Counted from the stretch's first letter, positions 21,270 through 35,198 are shown. The stretch: DNA of 64,000 nt from Takakia lepidozioides (GCA_030704615.1 CM060732.1:24056001-24120000), one strand, 5' to 3'. Numbers and translations: made by a program. Notes: a model not told the origin generated them from the letters alone.

Positions 21270-21369
21270 GTGCTTCAGCCCCCCATACCTATCGTTGCCA
21301 TTGCCCCCACCACAGGGGCAACCCCTATTGTGTCCCGACCCCCTGCCCTCAAGGCAAAGGGCCGCGACA
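21270..21369 (-). repeat. 5' LTR of G2, second part
   Basis: This is the remaining piece of the G2 LTR. It includes the duplicated GTGC and continues the sequence interrupted at 9265. It ends GCCGCGACA at 21369, where G1 pol resumes. Confidence 0.88.
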
Positions 21370-22996
21370 CGCCTTGGCCCGCAAGCGGGCCATCATGGCA
21401 TTCTCTCAAGAGACTATCTCTGATCCCTCTCATTGGCACATAGAGACGTTTTTGCTTATACCGGAGCAGTCCATTTTGCAAGTGGAACTGCAATTTAACC
21501 CCCATCTTCAAGTCCCTCGTCATGGACTTCGCCATCTCATCCTTTCGGTAAGCCTTCCGAAACTTCCTTTGGAGCGCCGTCTCGCCCCTGTACACCATCA
21601 TGAGCTGCTGCTTTCTACTTAAAGCATCGGCCACCACATTGTCCCGTCCCGGTTTGTACTGGATATCCACGTCGAACAGTGCCAAAGTGTCTTGCCACCT
21701 AATTTGTTTTGGGGACAACTTAGGCTGCGTGACAAAATACTTCACCGTGACATTGTCCGTGAACACCTTCACCGGGTTGGAGCCAATATAGTGGCGCCAA
21801 AGCTCAAGGCAATGCACCACCGCCTTCATTTCTTTATCTTGCGTTGGCCACCGCCGCTCCACTTCATTTAGTTTCTTACTTTCGTAAGCCACTGGACGTC
21901 CCTCCTGCATGAGTACACCTCCAATCGTAAAGTCCGATGCATCCGTATGAATCTCAAATGGGCGGTCGAACTCAGGGATTTTCAGGGCTGGAGCTTCCGC
22001 CATCCGCTGCTTCAACTCGGCAAAAGCTTGGCCACAAAAGGTGTTCCATACCCAGACTTTGGATTTACACAGAAGGTCTGACAGCGGCCCCGCGATCTTG
22101 GCGAAATTTCTCACATACTTTCGGTAATAGGAGGCGAGTCCTAAGAAGGATCGCACTCCTGGGATCGAAGTCGGAGGCTCCCAATCCAAGATTGCTCTCA
22201 CCTTTCTGTCATCCATTTTGATCCCATCTTGTGTAATCACATGCCCCAAGAACTCCACTTTTGTGATCCCGAATTCGCACTTTGAAGCTTTGGCATACAG
22301 CTTCCCTTCCCATAATTTCTGGAACACCCTTTTGAGGTGCTCCAGGTGCTCTTCCTTTGTTTTCGAGTACACCAAGATGTCGTCGATGTACATGATCACA
22401 AAGTCGTCCAACCACTTCTGGAAAAGGCTGTTCATTAGCGTGCTAAAGGTTGCGGGTGCGTTGGTGAGCCCAAAGGGCATCACCAAGAACTCATAGGAAC
22501 CATACCTTGTCCTGCACGCGGTCTTTTCCTCATCTCCTTCCGCCACTCGAATTTGATGATATCCGGAGCGCAAATTGATCCGGCTGAAATACTTCGCTCC
22601 TGCCAACCGATCGAAGAGGTCATTGATATTTGGCAAAGGGTATCGGTTTTTTATAGTCACCTTATTCAGAGCCCTGTAATCGACACACATCCGCAGCGTC
22701 CCATCCTTCTTGTCTGCGAATAGATTCGGGGCTCCGTAAGGTGACTTACTCGGCTGGATGTACCCCTTTGACATTAGATCCTTGAGCTGAGTCTTCAGCT
22801 CGACCAACTCTATGTGGCTCAACCGGTAGGGTGCCTTGGCAGGCGGCTCCGATCCCGGTATCACCTCAATTTTGTGGTCAACTCCTCTTCGCGGTGGCAA
22901 GCCGCTTGGTAAATCCTCCGGCATCACATCCTGATATTTCTCCAAAATCCCCTTGATCCAATCTGGGCTCGGCTCCCCATCGCCTTTTTCCTTCAC
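21370..22996 (-). pseudogene. G1 reverse transcriptase and RNase H, truncated by G2
   Basis: The frame starts with the sequence leading into RT ([19 protein letters not shown]). It includes the RT palm motifs [25 protein letters not shown] and [10 protein letters not shown] (catalytic Asp pair), then RNase H ([14 protein letters not shown]) and the tether [10 protein letters not shown]. It runs unbroken for over 500 codons. It is cut at 21369/21370, where the LTR of G2 begins. The integrase that should follow lies at 3253 and below. RT and RNase H would copy element RNA into DNA in a full element. Confidence 0.9.
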
Positions 22997-23005
22997 TTGT
23001 CTTAC

Positions 23006-24686
23006 TTAAAGCAAAAACTGGGGCTCGTGTGGCTCCTCCACGGCCCACTCCCTTGCTGACAGAAGGTTTATTCGCCCTCCCACGGGGTTGGGCGTTTCCA
23101 ACACTCGTAAAACTTCGCCACCATTCCCACACGGTAGCGTGACTACTCTTTTGCGGCCATCTATGACCGCTCCGGATCTCCACAAAAAGGTCATCCCCAA
23201 AATGAGATCCACTCCATCAATCTCGCAAAATGGTGAAGTTCTCGCGTCCCTCCCAACTCCCGAACTGAAGAGGAACATCGAACGCCAACCTCGTCGCCAA
23301 TTGTGGTTCTCCTTTAGCAGAACGCACCTCAATCGAGGCCCCCACACCACTTGTCGGGAGTCCCAGCTTCCGTGCCGTTGCCGGTGTCATGAAGGAGTGC
23401 GACGCTCCTGTGTCCACCAACAACGATACGTTAGTTCCGGAGATTATCCCACTCACAAACATTAACTGACTCCCTTTACGCAAGGCGCCAGTTTTCTGAT
23501 ACAACTCACAAGAGTAGTTGCCTACCTTGCAAGTCTTGGCGACCACTGCCTCCACCAAGCGGCTGATGGAGGCTTCGGATAACTCCGTGGTTGCCCGAGT
23601 CATGTTCAATTGTCGGGGATTCGTACACTTCTTGGCCATGTGCCCGGGCTCCCCGTAATTAAAGCACACTCCATCGAAGGTCGCCTTCTGTCCGCCATAA
23701 GCCGCCGCACCTGGTTTTCCTTTCGGGGCACCGGGTGTCGTCTTGACGTGTGAGGGCCCTCCCTTCGATTTCCATGTGCTATTGTCGCCGCGTGGCCTAT
23801 CCCACTTCTTTTCCGGTTGGAAGGAGTCACCTTCCCGCCGGACCTTCTTGTGGTTCAGCTCCGTACGGCCTTGTCTTTCGTCCCTAGGGACATCCGAGAA
23901 ACATTCAGCCCTTTCAATTGCCTCATTCAAAGTCTTAGGTGGCTTCTCCTCCAACTTCCGTTTGGCCCATGGGGCCAGTCCCGCCACAAAGTTGAAGACC
24001 ATTTCTGGTTTTGCCATGTCCGCGACTTCAAGTAACAGCACATTGAAAGCCTGAACATATCCCCGAATGTCATCCGTTTGCTTCAAATTCCTCATTTTGT
24101 CCCAGGCGAGCCAGGACGCGTTGAGGGGCACAAACTGTCTCTTAATGAGTTCCTTGAACCCACTCCAGTTCAAGGTCTCCGGGTTTGGACCTCGGTCGTG
24201 AAGGCGTTTCTGCCACCATTGTTGAGCATAGCCCCTCAAATAGGTGGGAGCCACTTCCACCCGATCCTCGTCATCCAACTTGGCCGCCCGGAAGTACTGC
24301 TCTAGCTCCAAGAGCCAGGTGTTGAGTGCCTTCCGATTTCGGACGCCCTCGAAGGTGCCGGGTTCTTTAGGCTTTACCTTAACCTTTGCCTTAGTGGAAG
24401 TGGCATTAGTCGCCTTCAACACGTCTTTCAACGTCCCACCAAACTGCGCCAACAACCCTTCCCAAAAGGCTGCTGGCATGGGAGGCATCTGTTGGTCTAT
24501 CGGAGCTCTCAGGGATTCCTCGGGCTCCGACTCCTCAGATTCCTCCCGTCCTTGAGCGGCCTCGCTTCCAAAGGCATGCATCGCTTCCTCAAGTGGCCGC
24601 TTCGGTGACACGTCGCCCCCATCGGGCTCACTAGGATCATCATCTTTCGGGCCGTTCCGGTTTCGCTTTGGCTTGCCCGACCCCAT
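23006..24686 (-). pseudogene. G1 gag and protease region, frameshifted
   Basis: The frame probably starts at the Met of MGSGKPKRNRNG (24686). It encodes a gag capsid domain (motif [11 protein letters not shown]), a CCHC zinc knuckle (CFNYGEPGHMAKKC, near 23650) and an aspartic protease start (LLVDTGASHSFMT). The first frame stops at 23217. The protease continues in another frame (DGVDLILGMTFL) down to about 23006, so a frameshift splits it. A stop then lies just before the RT frame. In a working element these parts would form one polyprotein that packages RNA and processes itself in cytoplasmic particles. The copy is not autonomous. Confidence 0.85.
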
Positions 24687-24724
24687 GATGAGGCCGATCC
24701 CAAGGACGATCGCGTACTGAACTC

Positions 24725-24740
24725 TAGGCTCTGATACCAA
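24725..24740 (-). other. Primer-binding site of G1 (tRNA-iMet)
   Basis: Read on the minus strand, TTGGTATCAGAGCC follows the 5' LTR. TGGTATCAGAGC is the standard plant initiator-Met tRNA priming site. It fixes the element's orientation. Confidence 0.85.
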
Positions 24741-24741
24741 G

Positions 24742-25418
24742 TGTCGCGCACCTCACTTCGGTAAGCTCCCCTTCAAGTCATAGTTACTCGCTTGATGCGC
24801 ACGCCTAACTCCCAAACTGGCCGCCGGGCCAACTCGGAGCTTCAGTTGCTCACCGGGGCATAACGGTCCCCCTTTACTCCTCCACTAGACCCTCTCCCAG
24901 TTTGGGCCTAGTGGAAATTCCCTTTGGTCGATGGCAGTCTGGAATAGCTCCCCACACCTTGGTCGCTTTCCGGCTCGCACGCTTACTCACTAGTTTTTGG
25001 ACACCAACGGGCTTGCACTGTTCTCGGGGTTACTACTCCCTATATATACTTCTGTGACTGTCCGCGGGGGTTTCACAAACAACACCACCATTTTATGGCG
25101 ATCCACCACGAAAACCCTCGATTCCCGATGAGTCGCGGTGAGTCTTGGCCCACCCACCACGGTCCCCTTGGACCGTGATGAGTCCCAAGACTCCCCACGA
25201 CTCCCACCACAAGGTCTCCGCCCCCATGGTGAGTCCTATGCCACCCCCACCGCAACCCAGTGTGCAGGGCTCCACCTACTGAGTGCCTCCGCCTCCTCGA
25301 GTGCCTTGGGCACTCGAGGTTGCTTCAGCCCCCCATACCTATTGCTGCCACCGCCCCCACCACAAGGGCAGCCCCTCTGCGACCCGACCCCCTGCCCTCA
25401 AGGCAAAGGGCCGCGACA
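24742..25418 (-). repeat. 5' LTR of G1
   Basis: The 677-bp LTR is the upstream one for minus-strand transcription. It begins TGTCGCGCACC, ends CCGCGACA at 25418, and is followed directly by the ATCTG target duplication. Confidence 0.9.
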
Positions 25419-26072
25419 ATCTGACTGACCCACAGGGTGACCAACAAAATCCGCACAGTGTAAGTACTTCCCTTGTGTAATTTTTTTTCCTTGTCTGATG
25501 TTGGATCAATACACCCCCTATGTATCGCCACATAGCTGTAGGCCCAGCAACCTACAAACGTAGTTTTGTGACATCGTCCTATCGCATCCATGCTGACCAT
25601 GCATAACCTGCTATCAACTAGGTATGGCACCGTTGCAACATTTGATCATGTCAGCTTAGAGTATAGAGACAAGCAAATGCAATTCAGAATTGGAAGTACT
25701 GCAATAGGTAGGGTTGGGGTGTTTGCTGGAAGAACTTCAATGCCATTTTGCAGGAGTGCCAAGCTGTCAGTCTCTGTTCTCCAGGGTTCGATTGATATGG
25801 GAATCTAGTTTTTGTTGCAGTTTCAGATCGGCGACAAAGTGTTATTGTTTGATCCTTGTGCACCAAAAAGAAGGGCAGGTGTGGGATATATTGCTGGCTT
25901 TCCGAAAGCAAATGTGTCGGACAATTATTACTGTATCCATGTGAAATTGGTCATGATTTCAGAGGTTGTGTTGCCGTACCCGGACTACTCTGTCACCCCT
26001 AATCATACCACATTGGGTGACACGCAGGGAAGTTCTACCTTATGGTTTGAAAAGTTTCTTAAATACGCGTGA
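25419..26072 (+). pseudogene. Downstream part of the same disrupted host gene
   Basis: The rest of the split exon runs to 25459 and ends at a GTAAGT donor. A further candidate exon at about 25622-25707 encodes YGTVATFDHVSLEYRDKQ. A terminal exon opens after a TTGTTGCAG acceptor at 25821 and ends with TGA at 26070-26072. The terminal exon encodes FQIGDKVLLFDPCAP followed by GYIAGF and IHVKLVMISEVVLPYPDY, which reads like a small folded beta-rich domain. I do not recognise the family. Intron phases between the middle and last exon do not fit with the simplest donor, so the exon limits are provisional. With about 25 kb of nested retroelements in an upstream exon the gene is probably not functional, unless the elements are spliced out or transcripts initiate downstream. 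Confidence 0.45.
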
Positions 26073-26493
26073 TATTGAAGGTGCTACAAGTTTAGTTTAG
26101 TTTTCTTTATGGATTGAGGGTTGCTGAGACAAATGAACAAAACAGCTCTTCTCATGTGAACCGTATTTTTTTGAATTGATGCTCTTACTATTCTCATGTA
26201 TGATCACAAGATCCCCTTGTTCAAGGGCAAGTTCATTTTCCCACATCAAGCCAAATTTTCCTTGTGATAGACATGAATGTGGTATTTTGCTGGTTGTTTG
26301 CTATATTTAATATTAATAACATTACTACTGGTCAATGTGGTTAATAATACAAATATTATCCCATGTTTTAGATAACCTTTTGTTTAAATGAAACAAAACA
26401 AATAAAAATTATAAAATAAATTATATATTAAATATTAAATCAAGCAACCAATGGCTTTTGGGGTGCTATCCCATTTATTATAAGAATATCTAT

Positions 26494-26528
<35 letters not shown>

Positions 26529-27086
26529 AATATGACTATTTATTTTAGCATTTGTCAATAAATAATAATTGTTTACTTTTCGTCCAATAGGAACAGAACA
26601 GTGGATGTAACAGTATTCACACTAGTGTCATTGCGTTCACACCACGATTTGAACCTGGTGTTAAATCTGTGTGAGAGAAGCCATAAGAAGAGCCCTTAAT
26701 ATCATTATTTATTTAATAATTCTGATGGACTCTATTATGTGGCATTCCCTTTTACATACATGTGGCAGACATGGTGGCAACGAGGTGTAATAAGTACCGT
26801 AGAAAGACCATTAAGATTACTTATTCAAAATATTAGTTGAACTGACCAGTCAAAATGGCCGTCAAAATATCCGTCAAAAGAGCCACCTAAACCTACTGCC
26901 ACATCAGGTGCGAGTTTGGTGTGAGATGGTTTTTTTCACAGGACCAAGAAAGTTCACATGTGGTGCAAAGGACTGGGTTAACCTAACATAGGGGGGGGGG
27001 GGGTGTGAACTCGGGCTCTTTTCACACCAAAATGTGTGAGAAGAGCCGTTAAAAAAACCAGTTTCTCTAGTAGTGATTAGAAAGAG
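26073..27086. other. Intergenic, AT-rich with simple repeats
   Basis: No gene is seen. There is a (CAA)n microsatellite at about 26492-26528, a run of about 14 G at 26989-27003, and a hairpin GGCTCTTTTCACAC / GTGTGAGAAGAGCC at 27014-27047. Related pieces occur near 26670-26697 and suggest a decayed MITE. Confidence 0.5.
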
Positions 27087-27094
27087 GAGACTAC

Positions 27095-27718
27095 CAGTGT
27101 TGGACTGGTATACCGATAGGAAATTGGTATCAATATTGGTATGTATACTGGTATGAAGTACTACACTAGTCTGGTATCGCCTCATGCCACTACCTAGCAT
27201 ATACCCGTATTGGCCTGGTATGTACTTCCTAATATTGTGGACGATACCCTACCAGTCTGGTAGGTGGTTGAAAATCTGGTACTTGATACCAGTACCACGT
27301 CCATTTTTGTCAAGAAAACCTAGGTATCAATATTGACGGCGTAGTATGCACTATTCACGATATGGATGCAGCTTTCAATAAGCAAAATAAAAATCAGGCC
27401 GGAAGATGAAATATGTAAAGCTGGATATTTCGAGGAATAATATCAATGAGAAGCATGCTTGTACACATTTATTTGAGAAGTGGGAGTTTTTTTTATACCA
27501 CACCAGTATTGATATTACCCTGGTATCGATTTCTAAAAACTCTTGCTATTGATACCCGTAAAACACCACACTAATCATGTATTATTGATACCACCATGCT
27601 ATCAAAATCTTAGATTTTTGCCAATACCAGTACCTCCCTGGTATCACAATTGGCCGGAGGCCTATATACCAGTACCACCAGTCTGGTGTGTTCAAAATAT
27701 GATACCAGTCCAACACTG
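27095..27718. mobile_element. Non-autonomous hAT element (MITE)
   Basis: The terminal inverted repeats CAGTGTTGGACTGGTAT and ATACCAGTCCAACACTG match perfectly. The flanking 8-bp duplication GAGACTAC is at 27087-27094 and 27719-27726. An 8-bp duplication and CAGTG ends are hAT hallmarks. The 624-bp interior is non-coding and full of repeated TGGTAT / ATACCAG motifs, possible transposase-binding subterminal repeats. Confidence 0.92.
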
Positions 27719-27726
27719 GAGACTAC

Positions 27727-28862
27727 GCATGACTGTCAAAAATCGCTAAGCCCCAGGTGTCACCTCCTCTCCTTTGTTGAAAACTACTTCATGAAGTGCC
27801 TCTAGTTAACATCTCTCTCAATTATAAATGGATGATTTTATAAGTTTATTATGGATGAAAGTAGATTTTGCTATTCACAAAAAAGAGCCATACGCGACTA
27901 CCCGCAAGTTGTTTCGATTACTCAAGAATTATGTTTCAAAATTTAATTATCTATTTTACAAGGTAAGTAAAATTCATCTAAAAATATCATAGATAGCTAC
28001 ATTCATCCAGCAGTGGAACCACAGGGAACCTGTGCCCAGTTGGACCACCCAAGATATGAGGTCTTAAAGTCATTCCATGCAACCCAACCTAAAGTATATA
28101 TGGACTAGGTAGCAGGCCGGACATAGTTGTCAAGGAAGGGCCGCAAGTTGGCCGCGAGCCGTGGATTCTTGAAAAGTCAATCTTGACCAGCCTACTATGC
28201 ATTAGGAACTCTCTCATTATACTACCTGACATATTGATTGTTGGATGGTCAAGCGTCAAACTTTATTAATAAAGTATAGAAAGTTTGAAATGTGGGTAAG
28301 TTTGAAATGAGAACCCACAGTCAACCTACTGCAGGTTGTTATACAAGAAGCCACTAGTCACTAAAATGCATGGTGAGTGTCACTAAATCTGTGAACAAGT
28401 GGAATAAAGGGGACCGATAGTAACACTTGCCGAGTCTATGAATTTCTCTGCACCCTCCGCCGCCTTGTCTTTCCCTCTTGCAGCCACTTTGATCCTACCT
28501 GCCATACCTAGCCTGACCCCCAACATAGCAAACAACTACTCACGCTAAAATAAAATAAAATAAATTGTATTGTCATTCCAAAATCCATTTACCCAACATA
28601 CATGAAATATTTACATTTCATGTTTTGTCTCACTAGCCATGACCCATAGCTTTGCATCAGCCTTGTCATGAATCCCAAATGCTAATTACTGACCATCGGG
28701 TTAAATAGTTCATAATTAAGGAAGGGGATACATGTTTGAAACTCACATAGGCCTTCCTACATGAGGGAGTCACATTGGGGTCACTCAAACCCTTGAGCAT
28801 TGCCTATAGAGGCCACTAGGGTTATTCAATTTTGTGTTTTGTTCATTTGTTCTCATGCTTAA
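27727..28862. other. Intergenic, no gene seen
   Basis: This is AT-rich sequence. Around 27995-28050 lies a segment (GATAGCTACATTCATCCA ... GTGCCCAGTTGG) that recurs at 31084-31150 and, more loosely, at 31196-31255. It is probably an old dispersed repeat. Confidence 0.4.
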
Positions 28863-29251
28863 GGGCATGATCAATAGTGGCTCACTAAACTGCCACTCTA
28901 TCATTTTAGTGATGCATATAGTGAGGCACGCAAGGTAGATAGTACATGGGCTGGCATGAGCCCCAGCAGTAACCCACCGTATCCGTAGTAGAGTAATGGG
29001 GCGAGGCTGAGATGCAGATCGGTGACCATGGCCCCGCCACCCATCCGTACATGTGAGGCTAATCTTGTGGTAGTGCGGGACAATGATGCACTCCAAGAGC
29101 GATGTAGATAGTGTGGGAGCGGGACGAAATTTGGTGGTGGGCACTATTTTGAAGTGCAAATGTGTTGCTAGGACGCGCAACCTCTTCCGAAATTTGCGGC
29201 CACGCTATATTGAAGATAGAGTGCCAAAAAACCCTACTACTGGTCACGCTC
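28863..29251. mobile_element. Tourist/Harbinger-like MITE
   Basis: The ends GGGCATGATCAATAGTGG and (reverse complement of the right end) GAGCGTGACCAGTAGTAG form imperfect inverted repeats. TAA flanks both sides (28860-28862 and 29252-29254). The 389-bp interior has no believable coding. The 3-bp TAA duplication and GGGC/GAGC ends fit PIF/Harbinger MITEs. Confidence 0.7.
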
Positions 29252-29254
29252 TAA

Positions 29255-32225
<2,971 letters not shown>

Positions 32226-32231
32226 TTTCTA

Positions 32232-32458
32232 GTGTAGAGTTTGCACATCGGCTGGTAGCTCAGCTGGTAAGTGCACGGTGTGTCGCCCTGGTGGTTCGGG
32301 GTTCAAACCCGCTTCCCTGCCCCGTGTGGGATTGTTCGTGACGGTATGTCTGGGCGTTGATCGTCCTGTAGGCCTCATGGCCCATAAATGAAAGGGGGTT
32401 ATTTTTCCCCCTCCTCAAGGGCCTGCTGTCGCTCCCAGGTTTCCCTTAAAAAAAAACT
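32232..32458 (+). mobile_element. tRNA-derived SINE
   Basis: An RNA polymerase III promoter is visible. The A box is TAGCTCAGCTGG (about 32256) and the B box is GGTTCAAACCC (about 32300). A non-tRNA body and a terminal A run (about 32448-32457) follow. Possible target duplications TTTCTAGT lie at about 32226 and 32459. The downstream body does not fold as a tRNA, so this is a SINE and not a tRNA gene. Confidence 0.75.
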
Positions 32459-32459
32459 T

Positions 32460-33644
32460 TCTAGTTTCTACCTGCCATTCTTACTTTTAGACAAAGAAAA
32501 GCTGCTAAGAAATATGGTCACAATTGTCAGACAATGATTTATTTCCCCAAAATAAGTCTCTGACATTCCTGACTAGTCTCAAGACTTCTAATTTGGCCGG
32601 CTAACGAGCTGACAGTTATCGGACTTCATTTAACTGTTATGTACCGTTGCAACATGAACTTACTTAATGTACCCCCAGACTCGGCTCCAAATCAAACCAT
32701 CAGCAAATCCAACCCCATTCTCTACCGCTGGATGTCCTCACCGATCCCCGCTCCACTTCCGTCGATATCCTAAAATCTAGCGGTAAAATTGAAGCGATAG
32801 AGGCTGCGACGCGGGCTCGAACCGCGCTGTCGTTGAATAATTGCAAGAGACGAGCGGCAGCGAGTGACGACAGAAAGAAGCGTGGCCGCACGCGACCAAC
32901 ATTCTATTGGGCTATTTTTGGGGACTTTATTGCCCGTTGTGGGGTCCCGTCTCCTCAAATCACGAGGCCATGAATGAATGCATCCAACGAGTAGTCGTTA
33001 AATGAATGAATGTATCTTCCATTTTCCCGAACATATTTTTCATAAATAGTTAGATATAGTGTGTGGTTGTAGGAGTGAGTTAGTTAGGCGGTGATTAGTT
33101 AGTGAGTCGTGTTAAGTGAGGATTAGTGAGCGAGGGAGGCAGACGAGCAGGCGGGCCTCGTGGGGAGCTTCCATGGCTGCAGCGTCCACTCACCCTTCTG
33201 CGAGTTCTGCGAGAGAGTGTCGGTCGCAGGGATTGTTGTGAGGGTGCGGGAGGAATGCACGTCGTTCTCGAATTGGGGATTTTGTGTTTCCCTCGTGTAC
33301 AATTCGCTTCATCGTCGACCGGAGCCCTTTCCTCTTCCCATTGGGTATCTGCGGATCTTTCTTCTTCCTGTTGCTCGTCGGATGTTTTCCTTCTTTCTTT
33401 CTTTCGGTAGAGTAGGCATTGGCTGTGATGGAATAGGGCGGGCGGTGGAGCAGCGTTTCCCCGGAGGGTAAGTTGGATTGGAGGTTCGCTCATGCAGCAG
33501 TTAGGGTGCAAAGAAACATATGCGAGGTCAGAATTGTGGCTGAGCTGCAGACGCGAAGAAGAATTTCGAATTTTTGTTGCTGTAAGGGATAGACGGCCGG
33601 AAACGTCAAAAGGGTGATCTTTGATGGAGCACTAGTGTCCAGCA
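32460..33644. other. Upstream region and probable 5' leader of the 33645 gene
   Basis: The last 550 bp before the gene are GC-richer and contain a plausible leader-intron donor, GGAGG/GTAAGTTGG near 33468. No separate gene is supported. The frames here are short and uncharacteristic. Confidence 0.35.
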
Positions 33645-35198
33645 ATGGCAGAGTGCCAGTGGCACCCAAATAGGCGCGCGGTAGGTGTGTGCGCGCTGTG
33701 CTTAAGGGAGTCTCTACAAAGACTGGCAGCATTCCAGGCAGAAGAGAAAAGCTCGCCCGATCGGTATGGAGACTACTCTGCTTCCTGGAAAGATTCCAAA
33801 GTTCCAGGCGCTGGGAAAAGTACTCGCACCATACTTATGGAGCGCCGAGGTGTGGGCAAGCACGAGGCTGTTGCATGTCAACGGAATGATGCGCTGCCTT
33901 TGGATAGGGAGCCATCATTCTTCTCTCTGGACGGGATAGAATTGATGCAGGGCTCGGAGGAAACAGTGGACAGACAAGAAGAGGCAAGCACGTCCGGTGG
34001 GAGTGGTGAAGCGCAGAATTGTGATGGTGAGACGCGGACTGGGCTCGCTAAGCCCTCCCATGTTGATTCTGAACATAGAAATGAAGTTCGTTCCTCTAGT
34101 TCATCCGGTAGCAAGCGAAGCACTTGGAGCGTAGGAATGTTTCGGATGGGGAGTTTGCGGAGCACATGGGGTATGCTGTGGAAGTCAGGGAAGAGGGCGG
34201 ATGAAACAGCTGCTTCCCAGCTGAAACCGATTGAACGTGGAAATGAGAGTAATGGAAATCCTGCAGCCTCCGAAGCTGAACAACAGCCCACCCCCGGCCG
34301 ACATTCCATGGCTTCTTTGATGGATATGGAATCCAGGGATTCGAAGCGATATTCCACTAGCAGCAGGGGAAGCCCTTGGAGCGGGACATCCTTTTCTTTC
34401 TCAAATGCTAACAACAAGTCAATCAATGAGGACGATTTTAGCTCCAACTGGCGGTCAAGCAGAAGCATTTGGGAGGCTAAAGTAAGCGCGAATGCACCAA
34501 GAAAGGGCGGCTTGGAAGGAGCTGCACATCCTCCAGAGAATGGAGGAACTCCACATTTCCCCTTTCACCTGGATAGTGCGGCGGTTCCAAATGTAGACAA
34601 TGCAAATCATAATTGTTGCTATGAGGATCAACAGAATGCTCGCGGTCTGCAGACTCTTTCAGCTCTCATGGCCCAGGAGCTGAAAGAGGTTAGGCAGGTG
34701 TCCAAGTCTAGCAGCAAGGGGAAGCTTCGGAGGCTTTTTTCTCTCTCTAGCACCACAAGGAAAATTCCTCGCAAGGAGGTGAGAAGCGAGGCGCCAAGCA
34801 AGCCTGACAAGGGTACGTGTGTTTCTGGAGGTCATGTAGTAGAGGACCCTTTGAAGCCTTTTCAGACAGGACAGTCAATGTCGGCTCTTCCTCGTACAAA
34901 CTCAAAAAAATCAAAGGAACGACCCTCTCGCAGTAATAGCATGAGAAGTCCGTGGTCTGGGACATTTTCTCGTTCCAGGACCAAGCCAAGCCCTGTGACC
35001 TTCTCCCTGAAGGCAGAGAACAGAGAGGAGATTGTTATGTCTGGAGATGCGGGCTTTCCAGATGATAACCTTCCCCGGCTATCAACGTCCAGCCCGTTCG
35101 TGGGATACTTCGTGGATTCTAGGCATCTCTCTCGCTCCAGCAGCAATGACAGCTCCTGCTTCGCCACTCCGCACTGGACTTACAGGCAGAGGCCATAG
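33645..35198 (+). CDS. Unknown plant protein with N-terminal C-x2-H / C-x2-C motif (OPS/DUF740-like?)
   Basis: A single exon of 517 codons starts MAECQWHPNRRAVGVCALCL and ends QRP-TAG. Residues 4-25 hold C-x2-H then GVCALCLRESL, a small Cys/His motif found at the N-terminus of several plant families, including OCTOPUS/DUF740-like proteins. The rest is hydrophilic and Ser-rich, with repeated S-R/M-S-P/T-W-S-G/V modules (STWSVGMF, GSPWSGTSF, RSPWSGTFS) and Lys/Arg clusters, suggesting a phosphorylated, membrane- or cytoskeleton-associated scaffold. There is no membrane segment. An AATAAA signal lies near 35482. The neighbouring minus-strand gene at 36536-37801 has the same N-terminal motif and converges on it. 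The family assignment is tentative, but the gene itself is well supported by length and intactness. Confidence 0.7.
   Translation: MAECQWHPNRRAVGVCALCLRESLQRLAAFQAEEKSSPDRYGDYSASWKDSKVPGAGKSTRTILMERRGVGKHEAVACQRNDALPLDREPSFFSLDGIELMQGSEETVDRQEEASTSGGSGEAQNCDGETRTGLAKPSHVDSEHRNEVRSSSSSGSKRSTWSVGMFRMGSLRSTWGMLWKSGKRADETAASQLKPIERGNESNGNPAASEAEQQPTPGRHSMASLMDMESRDSKRYSTSSRGSPWSGTSFSFSNANNKSINEDDFSSNWRSSRSIWEAKVSANAPRKGGLEGAAHPPENGGTPHFPFHLDSAAVPNVDNANHNCCYEDQQNARGLQTLSALMAQELKEVRQVSKSSSKGKLRRLFSLSSTTRKIPRKEVRSEAPSKPDKGTCVSGGHVVEDPLKPFQTGQSMSALPRTNSKKSKERPSRSNSMRSPWSGTFSRSRTKPSPVTFSLKAENREEIVMSGDAGFPDDNLPRLSTSSPFVGYFVDSRHLSRSSSNDSSCFATPHWTYRQRP

Larger units (their letters stand above)
3254..21369 (-). 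mobile_element. G2: second chromovirus copy inserted in G1
   Basis: This is the same family and strand as G1. The LTRs are 3254-3978 and 8638-9265 continuing at 21274-21369, the latter split by G3. The target duplication is CGCCG (3249-3253) and CGCCT (21370-21374), one mismatch apart. Joining the flanks restores the integrase gene of G1 as it reads in the undisturbed G2 copy. The non-LTR part (3979-8637) carries gag-RT, RNase H-integrase and a chromodomain. Positions 3979-4884 are non-coding 3' sequence parallel to 1095-1999 of G1. The coding region has lost the zinc knuckle and protease and carries several single-base frameshifts and stops. Confidence 0.9.
392..25418 (-). mobile_element. 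G1: outer Ty3/gypsy chromovirus, nested
   Basis: This is an LTR retrotransposon oriented on the minus strand. Its LTRs at 392-1094 and 24742-25418 begin TGTCGCGCACC and end GCCGCGACA. A 5-bp target duplication ATCTG occurs at 387-391 and 25419-25423. The primer-binding site next to the high-coordinate LTR matches the initiator-Met tRNA. Its own sequence is gag-protease (23006-24686), RT-RNase H (21370-22996), then integrase and chromodomain (2000-3253). Everything from 3254 to 21369 is a later insertion into its integrase gene. The coding region carries frameshifts and stops, so this copy is dead. The roughly 900-bp stretch between the chromodomain stop and the 392-1094 LTR is non-coding and contains a CGGAAGC...GCTTCCG hairpin near 1600. 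Confidence 0.9.

Noticed and set aside
32250-32325. A tRNA gene
   Set aside because: A and B boxes are present but the acceptor stem and anticodon arm do not form. A body and A-tail follow, so it is called a SINE.
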